DNA of 64,000 nt, taken from positions 60,986 through 124,985 of the forward strand of contig JAIOAQ010000005.1 of NCBI GenBank assembly GCA_019873735.1, read 5' to 3'. Of the stretch, positions 8,883 through 19,614 are shown piece after piece. The notes beneath the pieces were generated by a model, which was not told the origin of the DNA, ran no database searches, and saw nothing but the letters and a program-made list of their open reading frames with translations. The first letter of the stretch is position 1; every line of letters starts with the position of its first letter. Source of the DNA: Chloroflexota bacterium (GTDB taxonomy: Bacteria; Chloroflexota; Anaerolineae; Anaerolineales; Villigracilaceae). The position numbers were made by a program, and so were the translations under genes.

Positions 8883-9290
8883 TCAGGCGTGCTGGAGGAT
8901 GAATTGATGCTGTTCGGGCAGGAGGTCGCAGAATTCGGAGTTGTGGGGGCCGGTGTCGGCGTTTTCGACGATCAGCACCGAGGCATCGCGGCTCATGACG
9001 ATGGTGTGCCAGGTTTGCGGTTTGACGTTGTAGATCACGCCTGCTTCCATCGGCTGGGCATAGAGGCGTTCCAGGCGGTCTGCTCCTTCGCCCAGGAAGA
9101 GGGTGGCCTGGCCGCGCAAGAGCACAAAGACCTCGTCGGTCTGCGGGTGACGCTCTACATTGTGCAAATTGGCCGGCAAGAGTTCTTCGGTGAAGTTCAT
9201 GATGGCCACCCGCCAGGCGTTGAAGAAAATGAGCGGCTGAAAGCCGGGACCATCATAGCGGCGCACTTCCAGTAAGGTTTCGTCAATCAT
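8883..9290 (-). CDS. Cupin-domain protein
   Basis: A small single-domain cupin of about 135 residues. The first cupin motif is seen as HPQTDEVFVLLRGQATLFLGEG and the second as the AGVIYNVKPQTWHTIVMS region, with conserved glycine turns. The start is set at ATG 9290, five bases after GGAGG, rather than at the ATG 18 bases upstream. Cupins of this size are often sugar isomerases, dioxygenases or ligand sensors, and the function here is unknown. It stands alone between a repeat and the PhoB-like regulator. Confidence 0.75.
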   Translation of the reverse strand: MIDETLLEVRRYDGPGFQPLIFFNAWRVAIMNFTEELLPANLHNVERHPQTDEVFVLLRGQATLFLGEGADRLERLYAQPMEAGVIYNVKPQTWHTIVMSRDASVLIVENADTGPHNSEFCDLLPEQHQFILQHA

Positions 9291-9365
9291 GTTGCCTCCA
9301 TGACCCAATTTTACCCGCGCAAGGTGATGCTTTATACCGGTTGGACATCTGCCATCAAAAGTGCT

Positions 9366-10076
9366 TCACCCTTCAAAACGGTATCCTCCGCCTCTGACGG
9401 TGACAATACGCTCCGGTTTGGCCGGATTCTTTTCAATCTTCTGCCGCAGCCAGCGGATGTGAACATCCACGGTGCGGCTATTGCCGATATAATCCCAACC
9501 CCAGACACGCTCGAGGATAAACTCGCGCGAGAGCATTTGACCGCGATGCTGGGCCAGAAAGAGCAGCAACTCATATTCCTTCGGCTTCATCGGAAGGATT
9601 TGACCGTTCAGCATGGCTTCGCGGCGGGTGATGTTAATGGTCAGGTTTTCAAAGGTAAGTATTTCCTGCGGGGCGGGCGCGGCGGCAGAGCGGACAATTT
9701 CATCGCGAAGCAATTGGGCACGCCGTAATTGAGCCTTCACTCGCGCCAGCAGTTCGCGCATTGAAAAGGGCTTGGTCAAATAATCATCCGCACCCACCTC
9801 CAAGCCGACGACACGGTCAATCTCATCATCGCGGGCGGTGAGCATCAGCACCGGTGTATTCATCTCCCGGCGCAGGCGGCGGCAGACCTCGAATCCGTCC
9901 AGGCCGGGGAGCATGATATCGAGCAGGATCAGATCAGGGGTCCAGAAGCGAGCCGTTTCCAGAGCCTGGTACCCGTCTGCGGTGACGTGTACTTCATAGC
10001 CTTCTTTTTGCAAGTTGTAAGCCAGGGTCTCTTGCAAGGCAGGCTCATCTTCAACGATCAAGATTCGAGTGGACAT
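9366..10076 (-). CDS. PhoB/OmpR-family response regulator of the pst locus
   Basis: A 236-residue two-domain regulator. The receiver domain (about 1-120) carries the acidic pair in VEDEP, the phospho-acceptor in [10 protein letters not shown] and the lysine in LTKPFS. The C-terminal winged helix (about 140-235) has the typical [18 protein letters not shown] recognition segment. It follows pstB by 14 bases as the last gene of the pst operon, so a PhoB-like role in phosphate starvation is likely. No PhoR-type kinase is adjacent. The sensor must be elsewhere, or one of the kinases at 46-48 kb. Confidence 0.9.
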   Translation of the reverse strand: MSTRILIVEDEPALQETLAYNLQKEGYEVHVTADGYQALETARFWTPDLILLDIMLPGLDGFEVCRRLRREMNTPVLMLTARDDEIDRVVGLEVGADDYLTKPFSMRELLARVKAQLRRAQLLRDEIVRSAAAPAPQEILTFENLTINITRREAMLNGQILPMKPKEYELLLFLAQHRGQMLSREFILERVWGWDYIGNSRTVDVHIRWLRQKIEKNPAKPERIVTVRGGGYRFEG

Positions 10077-10090
10077 GGCCTAAATCTCAA

Positions 10091-10858
10091 TCACCCAAAG
10101 CGGCCGGTGATGTAGTCGCCGGTGCGTTTGTCACGCGGGGCGGTGAACAAATCGGCACCCGGGGCATATTCAATCAACTCGCCCTGAAGGAAAAAAGCAG
10201 CATAATCGGCCACACGCGCCGCCTGCTGGATTGAGTGGGGTACAAGGATAATGGTGTGATTGCGCTTGAGTTCCTGCAGAGAGGCTTCCACTTTGCCGGT
10301 AGAAATGGGATCGAGGCCGGAAGTGGGCTCGTCCAGCAGGATGACTTCGGGACGTAGGGCAAGGACACGCGCCAGACATAGGCGCTGCTGTTGTCCGCCG
10401 GAAAGCGCAATGGCGGGATCGTCTAAGCGATCTTTGACTTCATCCCAGAGAGCCACCTGCCTGAGGCTGGTTTCAACGGCTTCGTCCAAGCGGGATTTAC
10501 GCCTCTCGCCGGCCAGTTCCAATCCATACGTCAGGTTGCCGCGAATGGAAAAAGGCAATACAACCGGGCGGGCAAAGACCATCCCCACTTTACGGCGCAG
10601 GGCGATGACATCGGTCTTGGGGTCAAGGATATCTTGACCGTCCACCAGGATTCGGCCGGCAAGTGTCCTCACTTCGGTCAAATCGTTGAGACGATTCAGG
10701 CAGCGTAAAAGAGAAGACTTGCCTCCGCCAGCCGGTCCAAATAAAACCGTAATGGCATTGGCATGGATGTCCAGGTTGATGCCGCGCAAAGACTCGGTGC
10801 CATCGGCATATTGCAGGGACAAGGCTTGAATGCTTATTTTAACCATTGGCATCACCAT
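10091..10858 (-). CDS. pstB: Phosphate ABC transporter ATPase, copy 1 (degenerate Q-loop)
   Basis: A 255-residue PstB homologue, the cytoplasmic ATPase of the high-affinity phosphate importer. Walker A is GPAGGGKSS (41-49), the signature LSGGQ is intact (152-156), Walker B is VILLDEP and the switch histidine is in VPHS (H208). The Q-loop is abnormal: the family's FQKPNPFP is FARPVVLPF, so the glutamine is alanine (A96). It overlaps the pstA stop by seven bases if the start at 10858 is used. Met3 and Met5 are alternatives. It is part of pstS-pstC-pstA-pstB, and the divergent copy at 13574 has the opposite deviation. Confidence 0.92.
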   Translation of the reverse strand: MVMPMVKISIQALSLQYADGTESLRGINLDIHANAITVLFGPAGGGKSSLLRCLNRLNDLTEVRTLAGRILVDGQDILDPKTDVIALRRKVGMVFARPVVLPFSIRGNLTYGLELAGERRKSRLDEAVETSLRQVALWDEVKDRLDDPAIALSGGQQQRLCLARVLALRPEVILLDEPTSGLDPISTGKVEASLQELKRNHTIILVPHSIQQAARVADYAAFFLQGELIEYAPGADLFTAPRDKRTGDYITGRFG

Positions 10859-11712
10859 TGTCTTTTCGCCCGCGCCCTGGAGCGAATAAAGGTAGCCGTT
10901 AGGTTCATGATCACCACAAAGGTCAGCAGGACAAGCGCAGTTCCATACTGAATCTGGACGGGCATTTCGGGTACCTGTGTGGAAATGACAAACAGGTGAT
11001 ACGGCAGGGCCATGGTAGCATCAAACGGACTGTGGGGCAGGCGCGGCAAGAAAAAGGCTGCACCGGTGAACAAGATAGGGGCTGTCTCGCCTGCGGCGCG
11101 CTCCAGGCCAAGGATAACGCCGGTGATAATGCCGGGCAAAGCCTCTGGCAGGACAATGCGGCGAATCGTTTGCCATTGCGTACCGCCCATTGAGATACTG
11201 ACGGTGCGAAAGGCCTGAGGCACAGAACGCAAAGCCTCTTCAGCCGTGCTAATAATAACCGGCAGGGTCATAATGGAAAGGGTCAGCGAGGCAGCCAGGA
11301 TGCTGGTACCAAAATTGAGAAAGATGACAAACAACCCCAAGCCAAACAGGCCATAGACGACCGATGGAATGCCGGCCAGGTTGATGATTGCCAGGCGAAT
11401 CAGGCGCGTCAGGGTATTATCGGCGGCATACTCAGAAAGGTAGATGGCCGCGCCGATTCCCAGCGGGACCGAAAAGATTGCCGTGCCGAGCGTCAAATAG
11501 ATCGTCCCTACAATGGCGGGCAGAATACCCCCCGCGCGCATGCCGTCATGCGGGAAGCCAGAGATGAACTCCCACGAGATAGCCGGCGCGCCCTTATTGA
11601 TAATATAGAGGATCACCCATACAACAGGCACAAAGGTCAATGTTGTAATCAGGGTAAGGAAGGAAAATCCGAGCCGCTGTACGATATGACGGTTAATGGA
11701 GAATGCTTTCAT
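10852..11712 (-). CDS. pstA: Phosphate ABC transporter permease PstA
   Basis: A 286-residue inner-membrane permease with six predicted helices. The cytoplasmic EAA loop is visible as MGGTQWQTIRRIVLPEALPG in the C-terminal half, and GIPSVVYGLFGLGLFV is a conserved Pst permease block. With PstC it forms the phosphate channel energised by PstB. Starts nine bases after the pstC stop and overlaps pstB. Confidence 0.93.
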   Translation of the reverse strand: MKAFSINRHIVQRLGFSFLTLITTLTFVPVVWVILYIINKGAPAISWEFISGFPHDGMRAGGILPAIVGTIYLTLGTAIFSVPLGIGAAIYLSEYAADNTLTRLIRLAIINLAGIPSVVYGLFGLGLFVIFLNFGTSILAASLTLSIMTLPVIISTAEEALRSVPQAFRTVSISMGGTQWQTIRRIVLPEALPGIITGVILGLERAAGETAPILFTGAAFFLPRLPHSPFDATMALPYHLFVISTQVPEMPVQIQYGTALVLLTFVVIMNLTATFIRSRARAKRQW

Positions 11713-11721
11713 GGCGATTCC

Positions 11722-12618
11722 CTACGACAATATCCGCTCGGCGCGTTTCTTCGAGCGGAAGATGACTGCCGAGGCGCTAATATTGACGATAAGCGAAATG
11801 AGAAACAGGACAATGCCGATAAAGAACAAAACCCGGTAATGAACAGAGCCGGAAGCGACTTCTCCCATCTCGGCCGCGATGGTGGCCGTCATGGTACGCA
11901 CAGGGGAGAAGATACTGTTCAATTTTACGGCCAAGACTGGGGCATTGCCGGTTACCATCATCACCGTCATCGTTTCGCCAATACTCCGGCCAATGCCGAG
12001 CATCACTGCCGTCAGCACGCCCGATTTGGCCGCCGGCAGAGTCACCCGCCAGATGGTCTGCCATTTGGTTGCGCCAAGCGCCCAAGCGCCCTCACGGTAG
12101 CCGCGCGGCACAGCGTCCAGCGCATCTTCGGCAATCGAGACCACGGTCGGCACGGCAATAGCGCCCAAGAGCAAGGAACCGGCAAGGGCCGTCAGACCAG
12201 TTGGCAGGTTCAGAAAGACCCGCAGGAAGGGCGCCAGCACAAGGATGCCCAAGAAGCCAAGCATCACCGAGGGGAGTCCGCCGAGCAGTTCTATCAGCGG
12301 CTTGAGAATCTCACGCACCCAGCGCGGCGCAATCTCAGAGATAAAAACTGCCGTCCCAATGCCAAACGGCATGGCCACCAGCATTGCGCCGACAGTTACC
12401 AGCAACGAACCGCTGATAAGCGGAAGGATGCCGAAATGCTCTTCAATAGGGTACCAGCGCGGGTCGAGTAAGGCTTTCAATGGCACTTCAACCAGGGTAG
12501 GAAGTCCCTCGCGCAGCAGGAAGAAGAAAATAAGCGCCACAAAGACAATTGCCGAATAGCCGCAAGCCTTAATCAAACGCGGGATGAAGAATTCCTGCCA
12601 GTTCTGTTTTGAGTTCAT
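11722..12618 (-). CDS. pstC: Phosphate ABC transporter permease PstC
   Basis: A 298-residue permease with an N-terminal helix, the GLPSVMLGFLGILVLAPF block and the EAA loop ALGATKWQTIWRVTLPAAKSG that contacts the ATPase. The following GIGRSIGETMTVMMV helix is typical of PstC. Starts six bases after the pstS stop, so it is cotranscribed with it. Length is normal. Confidence 0.93.
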   Translation of the reverse strand: MNSKQNWQEFFIPRLIKACGYSAIVFVALIFFFLLREGLPTLVEVPLKALLDPRWYPIEEHFGILPLISGSLLVTVGAMLVAMPFGIGTAVFISEIAPRWVREILKPLIELLGGLPSVMLGFLGILVLAPFLRVFLNLPTGLTALAGSLLLGAIAVPTVVSIAEDALDAVPRGYREGAWALGATKWQTIWRVTLPAAKSGVLTAVMLGIGRSIGETMTVMMVTGNAPVLAVKLNSIFSPVRTMTATIAAEMGEVASGSVHYRVLFFIGIVLFLISLIVNISASAVIFRSKKRAERILS

Positions 12619-12624
12619 ATCAGC

Positions 12625-13512
12625 CTAAGGGTTGTATACAAGAATGGGTACAAAACCGAGTTCGGCTACAATCTCTTGCGCTTCGGAGGAGTGAATCCAA
12701 TCCAGGTAATCCTTGATAGCGCCTTCGGGCTGGCCCGCAGTATACACATACAAATCGCGTGCAATTGGATAAGTTTTGTCATTGACCGTGGAAATCATCG
12801 GTAAAACATAACGTCCCGATTCGGTTTTGGCAACCGCAATAATCTTTAAGTCTTGCGGGACATATCCAAGGCCATCATAGCCAATGGCATTGGGGTTTTG
12901 CCGCACCTCGTTAATGATTCCTTCTGAAGAAGGCAAAAGCAATGTATCCATGGAGAAAAGCGTTTTGTTATCTTTCTCCCCAAGACGCAGAACGGTCTCC
13001 AAAAAATAGACATGGGTGCCAGAGTTGGTCTCGCGCGAGAGGCGGACAATGGGGCGGTCTTCGCCGCCGACTTCGCTCCAGTTGTTGATTTTGCCGCTAT
13101 AAATATCGGATATTTGCTGAAGGGTCAAACGGTCAACCGGATTATCGGGGTGGACGATAATGGCAATGGCATCGCGCGCGACCACAAACTCAACCGGCTC
13201 AATCCCATTGGCCTGAGCCTGCTCCACTTCTTCAGGCTTAATCTTACGAGAAGCATTGGCAATGTCCACCGTGCCATTGAGCAGGGCCGCAATACCTGTG
13301 CCTGAACCACCCCCGGTAACCGAAATGCGTACCTCAGGATGGGCGTTCTGATAAGCCTCTGCCCAGGCCAGCGCCAGGTTGACCATTGTATCGGAGCCCT
13401 TATTCTCAATGTAGACAAAAGCCTGCGGTTCACTTCCCAAATTGGAAGTAGAATCGCAGGCAGTCAGGCTAAAAGCAAGCAAGGCAAGAAGTAAAAGGCG
13501 GACAGATTTCAT
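12625..13512 (-). CDS. pstS: Phosphate-binding lipoprotein PstS
   Basis: A substrate-binding protein of about 295 residues with a lipoprotein signal: positively charged start, hydrophobic run and lipobox FSLTACDS, so it is anchored outside the membrane. Phosphate-binding family blocks are seen: GGGSGTGIAALLNGTVDIANASR, IVHPDNPVDRLTLQQ and RETNSGTHVYF. The start is set at ATG 13512. A frame extending 29 codons further upstream would run over the promoter. A perfect TATAAT lies seven bases before the ATG with TTGTGA 18 bp further up, so the mRNA is probably leaderless. First gene of the pst operon. Confidence 0.92.
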   Translation of the reverse strand: MKSVRLLLLALLAFSLTACDSTSNLGSEPQAFVYIENKGSDTMVNLALAWAEAYQNAHPEVRISVTGGGSGTGIAALLNGTVDIANASRKIKPEEVEQAQANGIEPVEFVVARDAIAIIVHPDNPVDRLTLQQISDIYSGKINNWSEVGGEDRPIVRLSRETNSGTHVYFLETVLRLGEKDNKTLFSMDTLLLPSSEGIINEVRQNPNAIGYDGLGYVPQDLKIIAVAKTESGRYVLPMISTVNDKTYPIARDLYVYTAGQPEGAIKDYLDWIHSSEAQEIVAELGFVPILVYNP

Positions 13513-13519
13513 CTTATGA

Positions 13520-13549
13520 ATTATAAGGCATAAGTGTCCCCTTTCACAA
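13520..13549 (-). promoter_or_regulatory. Promoter of the pst operon
   Basis: TTGTGA at 13544-13549, an 18-bp spacer and TATAAT at 13520-13525 on the minus strand. Transcription would begin at the A of the pstS start codon. The -10 sits in a short imperfect palindrome (CTTATGAATTATAAG, 13513-13527) that could be an operator. Confidence 0.7.
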
Positions 13550-13561
13550 GAAAACCTGCGG

Positions 13562-13567
13562 TAAAAT
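13562..13567 (+). promoter_or_regulatory. -10 box of the divergent pstB copy
   Basis: TAAAAT on the plus strand, six bases before the GTG start at 13574, again a leaderless geometry. No clear -35. The two divergent start codons are only about 60 bp apart, so one regulator could control both. Confidence 0.45.
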
Positions 13568-13573
13568 TGAAGT

Positions 13574-14338
13574 GTGACCGAAACCCTCGCTTTTACCATC
13601 CGCGATTTAAACTTCTATTACGGGCCGAAACTGGCCCTGTCCAGGATTGACATGGACATCCAATCGCGGCGCGTTACCGCGCTGATTGGGCCATCGGGCT
13701 GTGGCAAAAGCACCTTTCTGCGTTGTCTCAACCGGATGAACGACACCATCCCCGGCACACGCGTAGAGGGCACAATTTCCCTCTATGGGCAGGATATTTA
13801 TGACCCAAGTATGGACGTGGTCACCCTGCGCCAACGCGTGGGCATGGTCTTTCAAAAACCCAACCCCTTCCCACAATCCATCTTTGACAACGTCGCTTTT
13901 GGGCCGCGCGTCCTGGGCCTTACCCAAAACAAGCGCGAGTTGACGGAGATTGTGGAACACAGTTTGCGCCAGGCCGCATTATGGGATGAGGTCAAAGACA
14001 GCCTGAACGAGAACGCCTTAGGACTTTCGCTTGGGCAGCAGCAAAGGCTGTGCATCGCGCGCGTGGTGGCCGTAAAGCCTGAGGTCATTCTATTTGACGA
14101 ATCCACCTCGGCGCTTGACCCGATTGCCACATTGCGGATTGAAGAACTGATTGCCGAACTGAAACAGACTTACACCATCGTCATTGTGACTCACAATATG
14201 CAGCAGGCAGCGCGCGTCTCCGATTTCACCGGCCTGTTCTGGCTGGGGGAACTGGTAGAGTTCGCGCCCACCGAGCAAATGTTCACCCGCCCGGAAAAGG
14301 AATTAACTGAGGCCTACTTGACCGGACGCATGGGATAG
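13574..14338 (+). CDS. pstB: Phosphate ABC transporter ATPase, copy 2 (degenerate signature motif)
   Basis: A 254-residue second PstB on the opposite strand to the pst operon. Walker [10 protein letters not shown] (39-47) and Q-loop FQKPNPFP (Q94) are canonical, Walker B is VILFDES (E176) and the switch histidine is in VTHN (H207). The ABC signature, however, reads LSLGQ (151-155) in place of LSGGQ. Starts with GTG at 13574, since no upstream ATG exists in frame. In a heterodimer with copy 1 both deviations would fall in the same nucleotide site. It could instead be an independent homodimer or a duplicate in decline. The gene ends at a clear terminator. Confidence 0.92.
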   Translation: MTETLAFTIRDLNFYYGPKLALSRIDMDIQSRRVTALIGPSGCGKSTFLRCLNRMNDTIPGTRVEGTISLYGQDIYDPSMDVVTLRQRVGMVFQKPNPFPQSIFDNVAFGPRVLGLTQNKRELTEIVEHSLRQAALWDEVKDSLNENALGLSLGQQQRLCIARVVAVKPEVILFDESTSALDPIATLRIEELIAELKQTYTIVIVTHNMQQAARVSDFTGLFWLGELVEFAPTEQMFTRPEKELTEAYLTGRMG

Positions 14339-14355
14339 AATCAACCGGCAAAAGC

Positions 14356-14386
14356 ATGCGCCGTGCCACTTGACGACACGGCGCAT
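14356..14386 (+). terminator. Terminator of pstB copy 2
   Basis: A perfect 10-bp stem ATGCGCCGTG / CACGGCGCAT with an 11-base loop followed by TTTTGATT, 17 bases after the stop codon. Confidence 0.8.
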
Positions 14387-14392
14387 TTTGAT

Positions 14393-15418
14393 TCATTCGC
14401 TCGGAGCAGCCGGCCTGCCCGGTTTTCGCCGTAACAGCCGCCAGACGACCCAGGCCAGCAGGACCCATGGAGCCAGAATGGGGAGAAAGACGATTCCCAG
14501 CCAGATGAAGAATTCAGCCAAACCCTGATAAGTCCTGGTCAGGGTCTCGCGGGACCTCTGGATGGTCTCGTCCGGATTCCAGGGCGTGGGCGTAGGCGAC
14601 GGAGCAGGCGTGGGCGTAGCCGTAGGCGTGATTTCCGGCAATTGGGGTTCCAATGTAACGGTAACTGTAGAGAAAGCCGAACGGTTTGTCAGGTAATTCA
14701 TCCGCCCCTTGATTTCCTCAATCTGACCTTCCACATCAGATAGTTGTTGATTGATGCGCAACGCCTCATCTACCGTCTTGGCCTGGTCAAGAAAACTGCG
14801 AATGCGGTCACGCGTGGCTTCCAGATTTCTCAGTTGAGACTCCAGGTCCACATATTGGTTGGTCACATCCTCGCCCGAAGCCGTCTCATCCAGGACACGC
14901 AGAGCCAGGCCGCGCAAGCGGCGCAAGGTGGTCTCAAACTGTTCTACCGGAACTCCCAACGTCAAAACGGCGTATTTGTAATTCTCGCCATAATAATCCT
15001 GATACCATAAGCGCGAACTGATAATGTAGCCGCCCACATCCCCCACAATTTGAGTCACCCCATCTATGGCAAGATCGGTATCCGAGACAAGCAATTTGAC
15101 CTCAGCATTTTTGATAATCATGCGCGAGGCAGTGTAGCGAGCGTCTGCATCCGGCAGAGGTTCCAGCCCGCCCGAATCGGCCGGCGGCTGCTGTGGAAAG
15201 ACCGGCGCGCCAGCAGCCATACCTTTGTCTGCTGAGGCAAACGCCTCACCTTCCGGCGGCATCATGGTCGGCGCCATGAGAGGCATTTCTACCAGCGGCG
15301 CAGCGCCTTCCGCCCTGCCATATTCCTGGGTGTCAACGGCTTTCCTGGCAACACAGGCTGCTACGGTTAAGGCAATCAGCAGATAAACAACCCATCGTGT
15401 AGTCTTGTGCAGTTTCAT
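14393..15418 (-). CDS. DUF4349-family lipoprotein with C-terminal membrane helix
   Basis: A 341-residue protein with an N-terminal hydrophobic stretch ending in a lipobox (LTVAAC), then a Pro/Met-rich linker. A DUF4349 domain follows, from about residue 95: strand RMIIKNAEVKLLV, then an extended helical coiled coil rich in Glu/Arg/Leu around residues 170-240. A threonine-proline linker with PTPTPAPSPTPTP comes next, then one membrane helix near residue 315 and a basic tail. Such proteins sit on the outer face of the membrane, and their function is unknown. Convergent with pstB copy 2. Confidence 0.8.
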   Translation of the reverse strand: MKLHKTTRWVVYLLIALTVAACVARKAVDTQEYGRAEGAAPLVEMPLMAPTMMPPEGEAFASADKGMAAGAPVFPQQPPADSGGLEPLPDADARYTASRMIIKNAEVKLLVSDTDLAIDGVTQIVGDVGGYIISSRLWYQDYYGENYKYAVLTLGVPVEQFETTLRRLRGLALRVLDETASGEDVTNQYVDLESQLRNLEATRDRIRSFLDQAKTVDEALRINQQLSDVEGQIEEIKGRMNYLTNRSAFSTVTVTLEPQLPEITPTATPTPAPSPTPTPWNPDETIQRSRETLTRTYQGLAEFFIWLGIVFLPILAPWVLLAWVVWRLLRRKPGRPAAPSE

Positions 15419-15611
15419 GGCTCATCCTCCGTCCTGACCGTTGAATGTGTTAAGGGTCAGGGTTGTCCATCTGACGAAAAGCCCGGCAAAAATGTTCCCA
15501 TCACCGGCCTGGGTGTACCGTTTCATTTAACCATGCCCCTGTAGGCAGGGTGGGAGCATTCAAACTGGCGTTCATGCCTCTTTACATGAGGGGATTTTCA
15601 GACGCTTTGGT

Positions 15612-15730
15612 AACTGCCTACCCTTAACCCTCCTGCAGGTTAGGACGACGCTGGCGGCCAATGTCGGTACTCACAAAGACGTCTTGTGGCTTGGACATGG
15701 CGCCAAAACCTGCGGGAGGGCGGGTAGTTG
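15612..15730. repeat. Palindromic interspersed element, copy 2
   Basis: About 119 bp with arms ACTGCCTACCC...CTCCTGCAGGTT and AACCTGCGGGAGGG. The interior is alignable over its length with copy 1, same orientation. It lies in the 369-bp space between the DUF4349 gene and valS. The remainder (15419-15611) shows no feature I can support. Confidence 0.75.
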
Positions 15731-15743
15731 CACACTTTCTAAA

Positions 15744-15777
15744 AAACGCTGACCGCCCAATCGAGCGGTCAGCGTTT
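15744..15777 (-). terminator. Terminator of valS
   Basis: A perfect 13-bp stem (AAACGCTGACCGC / GCGGTCAGCGTTT) with an 8-base loop, followed on the minus strand by a run of six T. It starts 11 bases after the valS stop. Confidence 0.9.
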
Positions 15778-15787
15778 GGTATCCTTG

Positions 15788-18496
<2,709 letters not shown>

Positions 18497-18578
18497 GGGA
18501 CTCCTTTAGGGAAGAGGTAAAGAGGTAAACAGGTACACAGGTAAAGAGGTACACAAGTAAACAGGTATAAAAGGAAAA

Positions 18579-18876
18579 CGCCTCGTCCGGTTGAGGACGA
18601 AGCGCAAACTCCGCGGTACCACCTCAATTCATCAGGATACCCTGATGCACTCTGTGACCGGCCATCACCGGTCTGCGCGCTAACGGGCGCCCCCGTGCCG
18701 TTCTACTTATCCCTGTCCACTGCTCACCGTCCACCGTCTACGGTCCAATGAACACCGGACTTTCTTCGGCACTTCCACCGGGCGACTTCAGCGCTGCCTG
18801 CCTGCGGATGCTTCCACCGTGCGCATCCTTCTCTATCAGGCCGCCCGACGCCTACTCCTCCCGGACGTTGACGGGG
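18579..18876 (-). promoter_or_regulatory. T-box riboswitch controlling valS
   Basis: The minus strand carries the T-box sequence AGGTGGTACCGCGG (18611-18624), the element that pairs with the uncharged tRNA acceptor end. It is followed by a terminator (CGCTTCGTCC / GGACGAGGCG then TTTTCCTTTT, 18579-18604). Upstream are stem I-like elements including GGTGGAAGCATCC. A GUC triplet preceded by GAA (18784-18786) is a candidate valine specifier codon. Uncharged tRNA-Val would favour the antiterminator and valS expression. The element identity is firm, but the specifier choice is inferred. Confidence 0.9.
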
Positions 18877-18905
18877 ATTATACGCGCAGCGAGGGGGAGA
18901 GTCAA
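18877..18905 (-). promoter_or_regulatory. Promoter of the valS T-box leader
   Basis: TTGACT at 18900-18905, a 17-bp spacer and TATAAT at 18877-18882 on the minus strand. This gives a leader of roughly 375 nt before the valS start. Confidence 0.85.
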
Positions 18906-18933
18906 GGAGGGGAAAGGCCTGTTTATCTACCAC

Positions 18934-19485
18934 TTAAGACACAGGCGGAGAAACGTGTAGCCCCATCCGCCAGGCAATTTCATGATGCAACGGAAAAAGC
19001 GGCAAGAGGTCAATGCGATACCCTTTTCCTGCATAGACCTGCATCAAGGTCCGCGCCCGGTGCAAAACAGGACGCTCATACGTCAGCGGAAGAGAAAGCA
19101 ATTCCGCTAAGTGCTCATTTGGCAATCGTTTTGTCAACGCGTAGTAGAAACGAAAGCCTGTCTGCCAGGCTGCCAGTTCACCATAGACCGAAAGCGCTGT
19201 CAGCCATCCCTGGCGCAGATGACAGACTTCATGCACCAGGGTACACAGCACAAAAGGATCATTTGGCGGCGTAAGCGGCGAATATTGGGGCGCAGCAAAC
19301 ATGATCCGCCCGCAGAGCGTCCAGCGCGCTGCACTGTGCTTCTGGCGGCTGAAGCCAATTTTTGTTTGCTTGCTGCGCAAGTACGCTGCCGTCTCGGCTC
19401 CCAGCGGGCCACAAGCAGCCAGGTTATCCAGCACAGCCGCCGTCCACTTCTTGATCTCGGCTTCTTTTGACTTTTTGAATGTCAT
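18934..19485 (-). CDS. Putative zinc metalloprotease-like protein (HExxH)
   Basis: A 183-residue protein I do not recognise. It contains HEVCHLRQG (HExxH at 85-89) with a possible third ligand glutamate at residue 103, in a helix LSVYGELAAWQTG, the geometry of small zincin-like domains. The N-terminus is basic and helical. There is no signal peptide, so a cytoplasmic protein is likely. It lies just upstream of the valS promoter, on the same strand and without a visible terminator. Whether it is an active peptidase is open. Confidence 0.65.
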   Translation of the reverse strand: MTFKKSKEAEIKKWTAAVLDNLAACGPLGAETAAYLRSKQTKIGFSRQKHSAARWTLCGRIMFAAPQYSPLTPPNDPFVLCTLVHEVCHLRQGWLTALSVYGELAAWQTGFRFYYALTKRLPNEHLAELLSLPLTYERPVLHRARTLMQVYAGKGYRIDLLPLFPLHHEIAWRMGLHVSPPVS

Positions 19486-19614
19486 TTTGATAGCAGTTGA
19501 TAGTCAGACAAAGTACAATTACAGCATGCTCAATTTGAAAAGACGTCATTTTCTTGTTTGAGCACACCCTTGCAGGCAACCATATCAGTATACACGAAAA
19601 CTCAAAGGGAAACT

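Noticed and set aside
11548..12471. Plus-strand frame of 307 codons opposite pstC/pstA
   Set aside because: Antisense to recognised permeases. His/Arg/Gln-rich nonsense.
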